DNA from: Gemmatimonadota bacterium
GTDB taxonomy: Bacteria; Gemmatimonadota; Gemmatimonadetes; Longimicrobiales; Longimicrobiaceae
Direction of reading: 5' to 3'
DNA length: 15,791 bases
Assembly: GCA_019348475.1 (NCBI GenBank)
Contig: JAHWJJ010000039.1
Span: 1 to 15,791 of the forward strand
The notes under the pieces were generated by a model. The model worked only from the letters and a program-made list of their open reading frames with translations. It did no database searches and had not been told where the DNA came from. Position numbers and translations under genes: made by a program. Below, piece after piece: positions 1 to 7,384 of the stretch; position 1 is the stretch's first letter; each line of letters starts with the position of its first letter.

Positions 1-111
1 GTGCCCGACGACGGGGCCATCGAGATCGGGCTGGACCAGGAGGGGCGCGTGCTGTGGGTGGTGCCCACCCGCGACAAGCGCCCGCTGGTGTACGAGGGGG
101 CCCCCACCTGA
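1..111 (+). CDS. C-terminal end of an unidentified protein (partial)
   Basis: An open frame runs from the first base to a TGA at 109-111 and encodes 36 residues ending in ...RDKRPLVYEGAPT. The start lies outside the window. The fragment is too short and too generic (beta-strand-like, EIGLDQEGRVLWVVP) to name a family. It ends 32 nt before the start of the methyltransferase/reductase gene on the same strand, so the two could be cotranscribed. Reality as a coding tail is supported by uninterrupted frame and high-GC codon use only. Confidence 0.5.
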   Translation: MPDDGAIEIGLDQEGRVLWVVPTRDKRPLVYEGAPT

Positions 112-143
112 GGGGGCGGGGCAGCTACCTGCATGGAAGACCG

Positions 144-2048
144 ATGCGCGACTTTCGCCGGCTGCTGGACGACGGCCGCCCCCACCTGTTCGACGGGGCG
201 ATGGGGACCATGCTGTACGCCCGCGGCGTCTACATCAATCGCTGCTACGACGAGCTTTCGCTCACCCAGCCCGACCTGGTGCGCGACGTTCACCGCGCCT
301 ACGTAAAGGCGGGCGCGGAGATCATCGAGACCAACACCTACGGCGCCAGCCGCACGAAGCTGGCCCGCCACGGCCTGGAAGACCGCCTGCACGAAATCAA
401 CACCGCCGCCGCCCGCATCGCCCGCGAGGCGGCGGGCGACCGCGTGTGCGTGGCGGGCGCCATCGGGCCGCTGGGGGTGCGCATCGAGCCGTACGGCCCC
501 ACCGCGCGCGACGAGGCCCGCGGCATCTTTCGCGAGCAGGCGGCGGCGCTGGCGGAGGGCGGGGTGGACCTGTTCATCCTGGAAACGTTCGCCGACCTGG
601 AAGAGATCCACCAGGCCATCCTGGGCGTGCGCGACGCCTCGCAGCTCCCCATCGTGGCGCAGATGGTGATCCGCGAGGACGGCCGCACGGCGTATGGCAG
701 CGACGCGCAGCTGATCTCCGAGCGGCTGGCGGAGTGGGGCGCGGACGTGGTGGGCCTCAACTGCAGCGTGGGGCCCAGCGCGATGCTGAACGCCGCGGAC
801 CGGCTGCTGGGCGCCACCGGCACCCCCGTGTCCATGCAGCCCAACGCGGGGCTGCCGCGCGAGGTGGAGGGGCGGACGATGTACATGGCCTCGCCCGAGT
901 ACATGGCCAGCTACGCCGCGCGGATGATCCGCAAGGGCGTGCGCTTCGTGGGCGGGTGCTGCGGCACCACGCCGGAGCACGTGGCGGCCATGGCGGGCGC
1001 CGTGCGCATGCTGGCCCCGGCGCAGGAGCCGCGGATCGCGGTCGAATTCGCCGACGGCGAGGGCGCCGTGGCGCAGGAGCCGGCGCCGCTGGCGGAGCGC
1101 TCGGCCTGGGGGCGCAAGCTGGCGGACGGCGAGTTCCTGACCACGGTGGAGATCGTCCCCCCGCGCGGCGCCAACCCCGAGGCCATGCTGGAGGGGGTGC
1201 GGCTGCTGAAGGCGGCGGGGGTGGACGGGGTGAACGTACCCGACGGCCCGCGGGCGCAGTCGCGGATGGGCGCGCTGGCGACGGCCGTGCTCATCCAGCA
1301 GCGGGTGGGGATGGAGGCAGTGGTGCACTACTGCTGCCGCGACCGCAACCTGCTGGGGATGCTAAGCGACCTCCTGGGCGCGCAGGCGCTGGGGCTGCGC
1401 AACCTGCTGCTGATCACCGGCGACCCGCCCAAGATGGGGCCGTACCCCGACGCCACGGCGGTCTTCGACATCGACGCCATCGGCCTCACCAACCTGGTCT
1501 CACGGCTCAACCGGGGACTGGACCCCGGCGGCAACGCGCTGGGCGAGCCCACGCGGTTCGTGGTCGGCGTGGGCGTGAACCCCGGGGCGGAGGACTTCGA
1601 GAACGAGATGCGGCGCTTCTACTGGAAGGTAGAGGCGGGGGCGGAGTACTGCATCACCCAGCCGGTGTTCGACCTGGCGCAGCTGGAGCGGTTCGTCCGG
1701 CGCATCGAGAACGACGGGCTGCGCATCCCGGTGATCGCGGGCGTCTGGCCGCTGGTGAGCGCGCGAAACGCGGAGTTCCTGGCCAACGAGGTGCCCGGCG
1801 TGATCGTCCCCGAGCCGGTGCTGGCGCGCATGCGCGTGGCCAGCGCCGCGGGGAAGGAGCGCGGCACCGAGGAGGGCACCCGCATCGCCCAGGAGATGCT
1901 GGTCGAGGCGCTGCCGATGATCCAGGGGGTGCAGGTAAGCGCACCCTTCGGCAAGGTGCCGCTGGCGCTCAAGGTGTTCGAGGCGATCCCCGGGTGGACG
2001 GCGGAGCCGGAGGAGCCGGCGCGCATCGTCGCGGCGGCGGGGGCGTAG
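144..2048 (+). CDS. yitJ: Bifunctional homocysteine S-methyltransferase / methylenetetrahydrofolate reductase (YitJ type)
   Basis: The 634-residue protein joins two enzymes of methionine and one-carbon metabolism. The N-terminal half (about 1-290) is a homocysteine S-methyltransferase barrel with the zinc ligands visible: Cys207 in NCSVGP and Cys272-Cys273 in GGCCGTTPEH. It would transfer a methyl group to homocysteine to make methionine. From about residue 333 (TTVEIVPPRG) the protein is a MetF-like, flavin-dependent reductase converting 5,10-methylene-THF to 5-methyl-THF, with the ITGDPPKMGPYP segment typical of the family. Length matches the Bacillus YitJ family (about 610-630). I chose ATG 144 because DGAMGT follows at the usual distance from the N-terminus; the open frame extends upstream to 54 but that part is not family-like. 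There is no cobalamin-binding domain, so it is not full-length MetH. The methyl donor is not decided by sequence alone. Cytoplasmic. Confidence 0.93.
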   Translation: MRDFRRLLDDGRPHLFDGAMGTMLYARGVYINRCYDELSLTQPDLVRDVHRAYVKAGAEIIETNTYGASRTKLARHGLEDRLHEINTAAARIAREAAGDRVCVAGAIGPLGVRIEPYGPTARDEARGIFREQAAALAEGGVDLFILETFADLEEIHQAILGVRDASQLPIVAQMVIREDGRTAYGSDAQLISERLAEWGADVVGLNCSVGPSAMLNAADRLLGATGTPVSMQPNAGLPREVEGRTMYMASPEYMASYAARMIRKGVRFVGGCCGTTPEHVAAMAGAVRMLAPAQEPRIAVEFADGEGAVAQEPAPLAERSAWGRKLADGEFLTTVEIVPPRGANPEAMLEGVRLLKAAGVDGVNVPDGPRAQSRMGALATAVLIQQRVGMEAVVHYCCRDRNLLGMLSDLLGAQALGLRNLLLITGDPPKMGPYPDATAVFDIDAIGLTNLVSRLNRGLDPGGNALGEPTRFVVGVGVNPGAEDFENEMRRFYWKVEAGAEYCITQPVFDLAQLERFVRRIENDGLRIPVIAGVWPLVSARNAEFLANEVPGVIVPEPVLARMRVASAAGKERGTEEGTRIAQEMLVEALPMIQGVQVSAPFGKVPLALKVFEAIPGWTAEPEEPARIVAAAGA

Positions 2049-2050
2049 GG

Positions 2051-2106
2051 GTGAACGGGTGAACGGGTGAACGGGTGAACGGGTGAAGGGGTGTTGGGGT
2101 GTTGGG
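2051..2106. repeat. Octamer tandem repeat just after the methyltransferase/reductase stop
   Basis: Seven head-to-tail units of 8 nt start 2 nt after the stop codon. The first four are GTGAACGG, the fifth is GTGAAGGG, and the last two are GTGTTGGG. The graded drift from one end to the other is typical of replication slippage. No coding role is visible. Confidence 0.85.
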
Positions 2107-2416
2107 GGGGGCTACAACAGGCCCCGGTGATGAGCGGGTGAACCCGCTGCTGGGAAAGCGACAAGCCCCGTCCCGGCTCGCTACGCTCGCCGAACGAGGC
2201 TTCACCGGCTCGCCTGGAAGGGCCTGCGCCTCTGGCCACCACGGTGGTGATCGAAGGATCTCGGCGCAGATCGCCACGCGTGCCGGACCCTGGCGGCCCG
2301 AGCGGTTGAAGCCCCACCTGGCGAGCTTTGCGAGCCCTGGGTGGGGCTTGGCGCTTTCCAGCCGCGGCTTTAGCCGCCCCAGGGCCGGGGCCGGCCTAAA
2401 AACGCGGGTGAGGGCC
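2107..2416. other. Gene-free, hairpin-rich intergenic region
   Basis: No credible gene is seen in this stretch between two convergent genes. It holds several inverted repeats: GCGGGT/ACCCGC at 2134-2147, an outer stem GCCCCACC/GGGTGGGGC at 2311-2347, and GCGGCT/AGCCGC near 2364-2377. The fragment GGCTCGCTACGCTCGCC near 2176 is also stem-like. Any of these could end transcription from either side, but none has a clean T-run. The style resembles dispersed intergenic repeat elements; copies elsewhere in the genome cannot be seen here. Confidence 0.55.
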
Positions 2417-2911
2417 TCACACGGCGTCGCTCAGCAGCCAGTCGTGCTCCCAGGGCTGGGGATGGCCGGCCTGGCGTAGCGCGGTGGCGATCTGGGCCCA
2501 GTGGCGGATCCCGTGCAGGAACACGTGCACCGCCATCTTGTGCGCGGTCGCGGAAAGGGTGCCCAGCGTCCGTGTGTTGAACGTCATCTGCCGGTCGCGC
2601 TCGCTGGCCGGCATGGCGTCAAGGTACGCGCGCAGCGCGCGGCGCGCCTCGGCGTGGATGCGCCACAGGGCGTCCAGCGATCCCATCTCCAGCTCCTCGT
2701 ACGCCGTGGCGGGCTGGCCCAGCAGCCGCTGCGCGTACCGAAGCTCCGCGGCAAACACGTGGCCGATCAGGTCGCGCACCGTCGCGCGCGACCCCTCCCC
2801 GATCCGCACCTGCAGCACCTCCGCCGGCTGGTCGCGCAGCCACGCGTGCCACCGCTCGGTCTCCGCGTCCGTGTACGCCAGCAACTCGCGAAACGTCGCC
2901 CCATCCTCCAT
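2417..2911 (-). CDS. DinB family (YfiT-like) putative metalloenzyme
   Basis: The 164-residue protein fits the DinB four-helix-bundle family, both in length and motif order. The putative metal ligands are His51 (VRDLIGHVFAAE) plus the HxxxH pair in MAVHVFLHGIRHWAQ (His129/His133/His137). Members bind a divalent metal; some are thiol-dependent transferases (bacillithiol, mycothiol), but the substrate here cannot be inferred. The start has a good Shine-Dalgarno (GGGAGG a few nt upstream on the minus strand). It lies 94 nt downstream of the SDR gene on the same strand, so cotranscription is possible. Cytoplasmic; no signal peptide. DinB is well supported; the specific reaction is unknown. Confidence 0.85.
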   Translation of the reverse strand: MEDGATFRELLAYTDAETERWHAWLRDQPAEVLQVRIGEGSRATVRDLIGHVFAAELRYAQRLLGQPATAYEELEMGSLDALWRIHAEARRALRAYLDAMPASERDRQMTFNTRTLGTLSATAHKMAVHVFLHGIRHWAQIATALRQAGHPQPWEHDWLLSDAV

Positions 2912-3005
2912 CCTCGCCTCCCGGTCCGTGTAGTCCGGCCTTCCGCCCGAAACAGAAGCAGAATCGTGCGTGGGGTGGACCTCGTCAACGTCCTCGCCGG
3001 CGGCG

Positions 3006-4004
3006 CTAGACGAGCGCGCGCAGCCGCCTGGCCGCGCGCGCGCACACGAAGCCGAGCGCCGCGGCGGCGAGCATGGACTCGACGGGGAGCACGCGCACGG
3101 ATTCGCGCACGGTCAGCCCCCTCCAGCCGGGGCGGGCCCATCCCGCGCGCACGGCGGGAGGAATGGTTCGGGCGGGCGAATCAAGGTTGTCATCCGCGTG
3201 CGCGGGGGCATCTGAGTAGGTGAAGCCGGCGACGCGGTGCAGCAGCCAGTCGCCGAGCGCGGGCGACGCCGCGTCGAGCGCGGCCAGCGGGCCCGCCCAG
3301 CCGAAGTACCGCTCGCGCTCGCCCGTGCGCGCCAGGTGCTCGATGGCCCTCGCCGCGGAGAGGGGGTCGTAGATGGGGGCGGCGGGCTTCGGCGCCACGC
3401 CCAGCTTGCCGCGCGCGCTGTCGTAGATGGGGGTGTCCACGCTCGGCGGATACAGCACCGAAAGCCGCACGCCCGAGCCCAGGAGTTCGGCGCGAAGAGC
3501 CGACGCAAAGGCCGCCACCGCCGCCTTGGACGCCGAGTAGGGGCTCGTGAAAGGGACGCCGCGCTTGGCGGCGACGGAGGAGACCTGCACGATGACCCCC
3601 TCGCCACGCGGGAGCATCACCTCCAGCGCGCGCTGGGTGCCGTTCACCAGCCCCACGAAGTTCACGTCCAGCACGCGGCGGTACTCGTCCAGCGAGATGT
3701 CCTGCACGCGGCCCTGCAGATAGACGCCCGCGTTGTTCACCCAGGTGTCGATGCGGCCGAAGCGCTGGACGGCGGCGTCGGCCACGGCGCGCAGGTCGTC
3801 CGCGCGCGTGACCTCGCCGGGGACGGCGATGGCGCGTCCGCCACCGGCCCGGATCTCCCGCACCACCTGCTCCAGCGCGTCGGCGCGCCGCGCGGTGAGC
3901 ACCACCGACGCACCCAGCCCCGCCAGGTGCAGTGCCGTGCAGCGCCCGATGCCGCTGGACGCGCCCGTGATGACGACCACCTGGTCCCGGATCGGCCTGT
4001 CCAT
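3006..4004 (-). CDS. Short-chain dehydrogenase/reductase with C-terminal extension
   Basis: The 332-residue protein is a classical Rossmann-fold SDR. It has the cofactor loop TGASSGIG (13-20), NNAG (90-93), a catalytic Ser in VSSVAAKRG (142/143), and Tyr156/Lys160 in PYSASK. The basic ARR at 38-40 after the second beta strand suggests NADP(H) preference. Classical SDRs are about 250 residues; here about 80 extra residues end in a hydrophobic stretch (SMLAAAALGFVCARAARRL) that may anchor it to the membrane. ATG 4004 is chosen because GGAGGGGGG lies directly upstream and the dinucleotide fold begins at residue 9; the longer open frame upstream is not family-like. Substrate unknown. DinB lies downstream; the serine hydrolase is divergent. 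Confidence 0.9.
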   Translation of the reverse strand: MDRPIRDQVVVITGASSGIGRCTALHLAGLGASVVLTARRADALEQVVREIRAGGGRAIAVPGEVTRADDLRAVADAAVQRFGRIDTWVNNAGVYLQGRVQDISLDEYRRVLDVNFVGLVNGTQRALEVMLPRGEGVIVQVSSVAAKRGVPFTSPYSASKAAVAAFASALRAELLGSGVRLSVLYPPSVDTPIYDSARGKLGVAPKPAAPIYDPLSAARAIEHLARTGERERYFGWAGPLAALDAASPALGDWLLHRVAGFTYSDAPAHADDNLDSPARTIPPAVRAGWARPGWRGLTVRESVRVLPVESMLAAAALGFVCARAARRLRALV

Positions 4005-4025
4005 CCCCCCTCCGCTTACGATTGT

Positions 4026-4060
4026 GGCCGGCCGCGGCGCCTGCGTCCCGGCGGCCGGCC
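4026..4060. repeat. Perfect 10-bp inverted repeat
   Basis: GGCCGGCCGC at 4026-4035 is matched by GCGGCCGGCC at 4051-4060 with a 15-nt loop. It lies 22 nt upstream of the SDR start. It could be a transcript hairpin or an operator-like site; no T-run follows on either strand. Confidence 0.7.
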
Positions 4061-4158
4061 GGAGTGGCGGTACCGTGCGAGAACCGTGCACGGCCGCATG
4101 CGGTATCGTACCGATTCCCCCTCGGCTGCTGTGCACCGGGAGTTCTACTGCGGGTCTC

Positions 4159-4212
4159 ACGCGGAGGGCGCGGAGGCCGCGGAGAACAGATGAGGATGGG
4201 TTCTCCGCCTCC
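4159..4212. repeat. GCGGAGG-type imperfect tandem leading into a 9-bp hairpin
   Basis: Three spaced GCGGAG units run into GCGGAGAAC at 4179-4187, which pairs perfectly with GTTCTCCGC at 4200-4208 around a 12-nt loop. Pairing continues outward with a CC bulge. It looks like a dispersed intergenic repeat rather than a gene-specific signal. Confidence 0.6.
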
Positions 4213-4223
4213 TCCCTGAGCCC

Positions 4224-4268
4224 GGCTTGTGCGCCGGTCGGTCCGCTGCACATCTTCTGAGCCGCACC
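4224..4268 (+). repeat. attC-like fragment (possible integron cassette scar)
   Basis: The 19-mer GGCTTGTGCGCCGGTCGGT at 4224-4242 matches 12634-12652 inside the third attC site at 18 of 19 positions. The next bases (CCGCTGCACATCTTCTGAGC) resemble the continuation of that attC. The terminal GCCTAAC/GTTAGGC-type 7-mers are not present, so it is not a complete site. Relatedness is inference from this local match. Confidence 0.4.
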
Positions 4269-4312
4269 CGACTCGACGGCCCGCGCGCCGTCAAGGCTTT
4301 CCTAGGGGAAGG

Positions 4313-5512
4313 ATGGAGGATGAGGCTTGCGGCAGATCCCGGGCAGCCCCGGCGTTGAGGCGAACTGAGCGGCGGACGCCGGCGGCGCCCGCGTCGTCCA
4401 CTGCGCCGCGCATGATGGGGATGGGGGCCGTGCTCCTGCTCGTGCTGCTCCCCGCGTGCGCACCGGGACCCGCGGAGCGCGAGCGGGCCCGGCTGCGGGC
4501 GGACGTGGACTCCATCGCGGCGTGGTTCCTGAGGCTGGACCCCACGCCGGGAATGAGCATCGCCGTCGTGCGCGGCGGCGACACGCTGGTCATGAAGGGC
4601 TACGGCATGGCCCGGCTCGAAGCCGGCACGCCGGTGACGAGCGGCACCGTGTTCGCCATCGGATCCATCACCAAGTCGTTCACGGCCGCGGCCGTCATGC
4701 GGCTGGTGGAGGAAGGGCGGCTGCGCCTGGACGCCACCGTCGGCGAGCTGCTGCCGGAGTACCGGGGCCCGGGCAGAACCGCCACGGTGCACCACCTGCT
4801 GAACCACACCTCCGGAATCCCGACCTATCCCCGTTCCATGGTGGGGCCGCGCGACCCGGCCGAGGCGGAGCGGACGCCGGCCGAGATGCTCGCGCTGTTC
4901 TCCGGCCAGCCCCCCGACTTCGCGCCGGGAGCGGACTTCCGCTACAGCAACTCCGCGTACTACCTCCTGGGGCTCATCGTCGAGCGGGTGAGCGGGCCGC
5001 CGGACGGCGCGTACGTGGAGCGCGCGCTCGTCCGGCCCGCCGGGCTGCGGCGCACGGGGCTCTGCTCCGCCATCTCCGCCGATTCCGTCCGGGCAAAGGG
5101 GTACGACGGCTTCATCGGCCGGGTGCGGGACGCGCCGCGGGAGAACCCGGGGGACCACGGCGCCGCGGGCAGCATGTGCAGCACCTCGCGCGACCTCGTA
5201 CGCTGGATGCACGCGCTACGGGAGGGGGTGGCGGTGAGTCCGGCATCGTACGAGCGCATGACCGTCGATGCCGCGGTCCCGGCGTGGGAGCGGACGCGGG
5301 TGGGCTACGGGCTCATGATGGGGGAGATTCAGGGGCACCCCATGATCTTCCATGGGGGCAGCCTGGCCGGCTTCAACTCGGTGATGCTGCACTTTCCCGC
5401 AGACGCGCTCACCATCGTGGTGCTCGCCAACGGCCCCATGCCGGTGCAGAACGTGGCCGCGGAGGTCGCGCGTGCCGTGCTGGGCCTGGAGCGCGTCCGC
5501 CGGGAGTACTGA
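4313..5512 (+). CDS. Secreted serine hydrolase, beta-lactamase/PBP4*-like lipoprotein
   Basis: The protein is a class C beta-lactamase-fold serine hydrolase (DD-peptidase/esterase type). With the start used here (399 residues), the three active-site motifs are SITK (Ser118, Lys121), YSN (Tyr211, Asn213) and HGG (His347). A lipoprotein signal sequence is visible: hydrophobic VLLLVLLPAC with lipidated Cys49. The start is uncertain. ATG 4313 has a good ribosome site (AGGGGAAGG) but gives a 33-residue Arg-rich extension before the hydrophobic segment. ATG 4412 gives a normal signal peptide but has no visible ribosome site. The family includes true beta-lactamases, carboxypeptidases and esterases; sequence motifs do not choose between them. 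It is probably anchored in the inner or outer membrane, facing the periplasm. Transcribed away from the SDR gene. Confidence 0.88.
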   Translation: MEDEACGRSRAAPALRRTERRTPAAPASSTAPRMMGMGAVLLLVLLPACAPGPAERERARLRADVDSIAAWFLRLDPTPGMSIAVVRGGDTLVMKGYGMARLEAGTPVTSGTVFAIGSITKSFTAAAVMRLVEEGRLRLDATVGELLPEYRGPGRTATVHHLLNHTSGIPTYPRSMVGPRDPAEAERTPAEMLALFSGQPPDFAPGADFRYSNSAYYLLGLIVERVSGPPDGAYVERALVRPAGLRRTGLCSAISADSVRAKGYDGFIGRVRDAPRENPGDHGAAGSMCSTSRDLVRWMHALREGVAVSPASYERMTVDAAVPAWERTRVGYGLMMGEIQGHPMIFHGGSLAGFNSVMLHFPADALTIVVLANGPMPVQNVAAEVARAVLGLERVRREY

Positions 5513-5630
5513 GGCGCGGTCGCAGACGGTCGCGCGCAACCGGAGGGAGGGGCGCTGCTCGCAGGCCCGACGGCCTCTACGTGGGCACGGAGTGGTGATG
5601 TCTCTCGCGCCATGAAAGGAAGATGAACCC

Positions 5631-6665
5631 ATGAGGTCGCCTGGGCTGACCACCGGCGGGATTCGCCTCCTGCTTCTGCTGTGGGCCGTCCTGGCGGGCG
5701 GGTGCCGCGGCGCAAAACCGGCGGTCGTCGAGGGTCCCGCCGTGGAGGTGCTGGCCCGGGTGGAGGGCCAGGCGCCGGCGACCATCACCGCCTCCCCGAC
5801 CGGGCGGCTGTACCTGACCCTGGGCACCACGCTCTACCGGCTAAGGGACGGGGCTCACCCGCTGGATACCGTCGCCGAGCTGGGGGCGGTGGCCACCGTG
5901 CTGCACGCGCCCGCGGAGGACGAGGTGCTGCTCCTGGTGCAGTCCTCGCCCGAGATCGTCCGGTGGCGCGCCGGGCACGGAATCGAGTCCATGGCTACCC
6001 CGGTGAAGGACTCCGTCTTCATGGACGGCCACTACATGGACCGAATAAACCTTATGGACTTGTGGGGCACGAGCCCGCGCGAGGTCTACGCGGTAGGCGA
6101 CCATGCCACCATCCTGCGCTACGACCGACGGCAGTGGTCGCTGGAGGCGAACCCCCTCCTGGAGTACGCCGGCCGCGGGGCGCCGCTTGTGTACCGCAGC
6201 TATCTATGGTCGGTGGGCGGCGACTCCCAGGCCGTGTACGCGGCCGCTGCCTCCAGCGTGCTGTCGCGGGAGAACGGAACGTGGTCCAGGCTGCGCGTGC
6301 CGGACGCGGATTCCATCTACTGGGTGCTCGCGCTGGGGGCGCCGGGGGGCTCGTACCTGGTGGGGCGGGATGCGGCGACGCGGGAGCAGGTACTGTTCTA
6401 CCGGGCCGCCGGGGGCGCCTGGTTGCGTCTTCCCGGGCTGCTGCAGCCCCTGCGCTACGAGCCTCTGCGTGGACGCGGACAGCCGGAGGGGTCGGTGGTC
6501 TTCTGGACCATCGGCGGCGAAGTCGTGCGGCTGGTGGGGAAGCGGGCGACGATCTTCAAACGGCTGGGCCTGGCATCCATCACCGGCGCGGCCGTGAGCG
6601 GACACCACCTGTACGTGGTGGGGGCAAGGTACGACTCCACCGTGCTTCTACGACTCAACCTGTAA
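5631..6665 (+). CDS. Lipoprotein with beta-propeller-like repeats, function unknown
   Basis: The 344-residue protein starts with a lipoprotein signal (RLLLLLWAVLAGGC, Cys25 lipidated). The body is rich in short beta strands. Around residues 144-170 it carries LWGTSPREVYAVGD followed by ATILRYD, a motif typical of YCF48/Kelch-like propeller blades in which a Gly-Thr-Ser-Pro turn precedes VYAVGD. Similar, weaker segments recur (WSVGGDSQAVYAAA, VLALGAPGGSYLVGRD). I cannot name a substrate or partner. It follows the serine hydrolase by 118 nt on the same strand and could be cotranscribed. A GGAAG ribosome site precedes ATG 5631. Fold assignment is moderate, function unknown. Confidence 0.75.
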   Translation: MRSPGLTTGGIRLLLLLWAVLAGGCRGAKPAVVEGPAVEVLARVEGQAPATITASPTGRLYLTLGTTLYRLRDGAHPLDTVAELGAVATVLHAPAEDEVLLLVQSSPEIVRWRAGHGIESMATPVKDSVFMDGHYMDRINLMDLWGTSPREVYAVGDHATILRYDRRQWSLEANPLLEYAGRGAPLVYRSYLWSVGGDSQAVYAAAASSVLSRENGTWSRLRVPDADSIYWVLALGAPGGSYLVGRDAATREQVLFYRAAGGAWLRLPGLLQPLRYEPLRGRGQPEGSVVFWTIGGEVVRLVGKRATIFKRLGLASITGAAVSGHHLYVVGARYDSTVLLRLNL

Positions 6666-6683
6666 CAGCCGGACACGCGATCC

Positions 6684-6712
6684 TTGACTTCGGCCTGGGT
6701 GGCGCGTACCGT
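6684..6712 (+). promoter_or_regulatory. Sigma70-like promoter of the tetR operon
   Basis: TTGACT (6684-6689) is separated by exactly 17 nt from TACCGT (6707-6712). The -35 is near consensus and the -10 keeps the conserved first, second and last bases. The expected start is about 6719-6720, directly beside the palindrome at 6721. A second -10-like hexamer, TATAAA, lies at 6745-6750 without a good -35. Confidence 0.5.
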
Positions 6713-6720
6713 ATACCCCG

Positions 6721-6736
6721 TTAGTCATGTGACTAA
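6721..6736. promoter_or_regulatory. Palindromic operator, probable TetR binding site
   Basis: TTAGTCATGTGACTAA has perfect 7-nt arms (TTAGTCA/TGACTAA) around two centre bases. It stands out as AT-rich in GC-rich DNA, lies at the predicted transcription start and 48 nt before the TetR start codon. This is the usual place and size for a self-repressing TetR operator. Binding is inferred. Confidence 0.65.
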
Positions 6737-6784
6737 TACGAGTGTATAAACTGGCTCGACCGTTTCCACCTCGTCTGCCTGCCC

Positions 6785-7384
6785 ATGAAGACCGCCCGCG
6801 CCGAGCGAACGCGACACGAGACCGAGGAGCGGTTCCTGGACGCCGCGGAGCGGCTGCTGGTGGAGGTGGGCTACGCGGGCATCACCACGCGGCGCCTGGC
6901 GGAAGAGGCCGGCGCCAACCACGGGCTGGTTCACTACTACTTCGGCTCGATGGAGGAGCTGCTCTTCCAGGTGCTGGAGCGCTTCACGGACCGGCTCGTG
7001 GCGCGGCAGCGGGAGATGTACGCCTCCGACCTTCCGTACCTGGAGAAGTGGCGGACCGCCATGCGCTACCTGGACGAGGACCGGCCGTACCAGAAGATCT
7101 GGTGGGAGCTGCAGGCCATGGCCTGGAACCGCCCCGAGTACCGCGAACGGGTGCAGCAGGTGCACGCCGCCTGGTGCGACGCCATGCGCGGCGCCGTCCG
7201 CGACGCCCTTGCGCGCTACCGGCTGGACGGCGGCCCCCTGGACGCCGACGCGTGGGTTACGCTGATCGTGACCCTGAACGAGGGGATCATCCTGGAGCGC
7301 CTCTCCGGCATCCGCCGCGGGCACGACGAGCTGCTGGGCGCCATCGACGGCTGGCTGTCGCGCCTGGAAGCGGAGGCGGCGTGA
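6785..7384 (+). CDS. TetR/AcrR family transcriptional regulator
   Basis: The 199-residue length and layout are those of a TetR repressor. The N-terminal DNA-binding domain spans about residues 10-56, with the helix-turn-helix at 33-53 ([21 protein letters not shown], written here without its flanks) followed by the typical GSMEELL. The C-terminal part is a helical ligand-binding domain with many aromatic residues ([11 protein letters not shown]), but its ligand cannot be inferred. A palindrome at the promoter upstream suggests autorepression. The stop codon overlaps the start of the next gene (GTGA), so the downstream fusion enzyme is very likely translationally coupled and under its control. 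No clear ribosome site precedes the ATG. Confidence 0.92.
   Translation: MKTARAERTRHETEERFLDAAERLLVEVGYAGITTRRLAEEAGANHGLVHYYFGSMEELLFQVLERFTDRLVARQREMYASDLPYLEKWRTAMRYLDEDRPYQKIWWELQAMAWNRPEYRERVQQVHAAWCDAMRGAVRDALARYRLDGGPLDADAWVTLIVTLNEGIILERLSGIRRGHDELLGAIDGWLSRLEAEAA

Larger units (their letters stand above)
4005..4312. other. Divergent intergenic region with inverted repeats
   Basis: This 308-nt gap separates the divergent SDR and serine hydrolase genes and should hold promoters for both. No clear -35/-10 pair stands out. It contains a perfect 10-bp inverted repeat, a second hairpin with an imperfect GCGGAGG-type tandem, and an attC-like fragment, each listed separately. No gene is supported. 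Confidence 0.5.

Noticed and set aside
446..2062. Long plus-strand frame (538 residues) overlapping the methyltransferase/reductase gene
   Set aside because: It is Gly/Ala/Arg-rich shadow sequence in GC-rich DNA, without any domain pattern, inside a clearly real gene.
2099..2479. Plus-strand frame of 126 residues between the reductase and dinB genes
   Set aside because: It runs through hairpin repeats and into the antisense of dinB; no family pattern or ribosome site.
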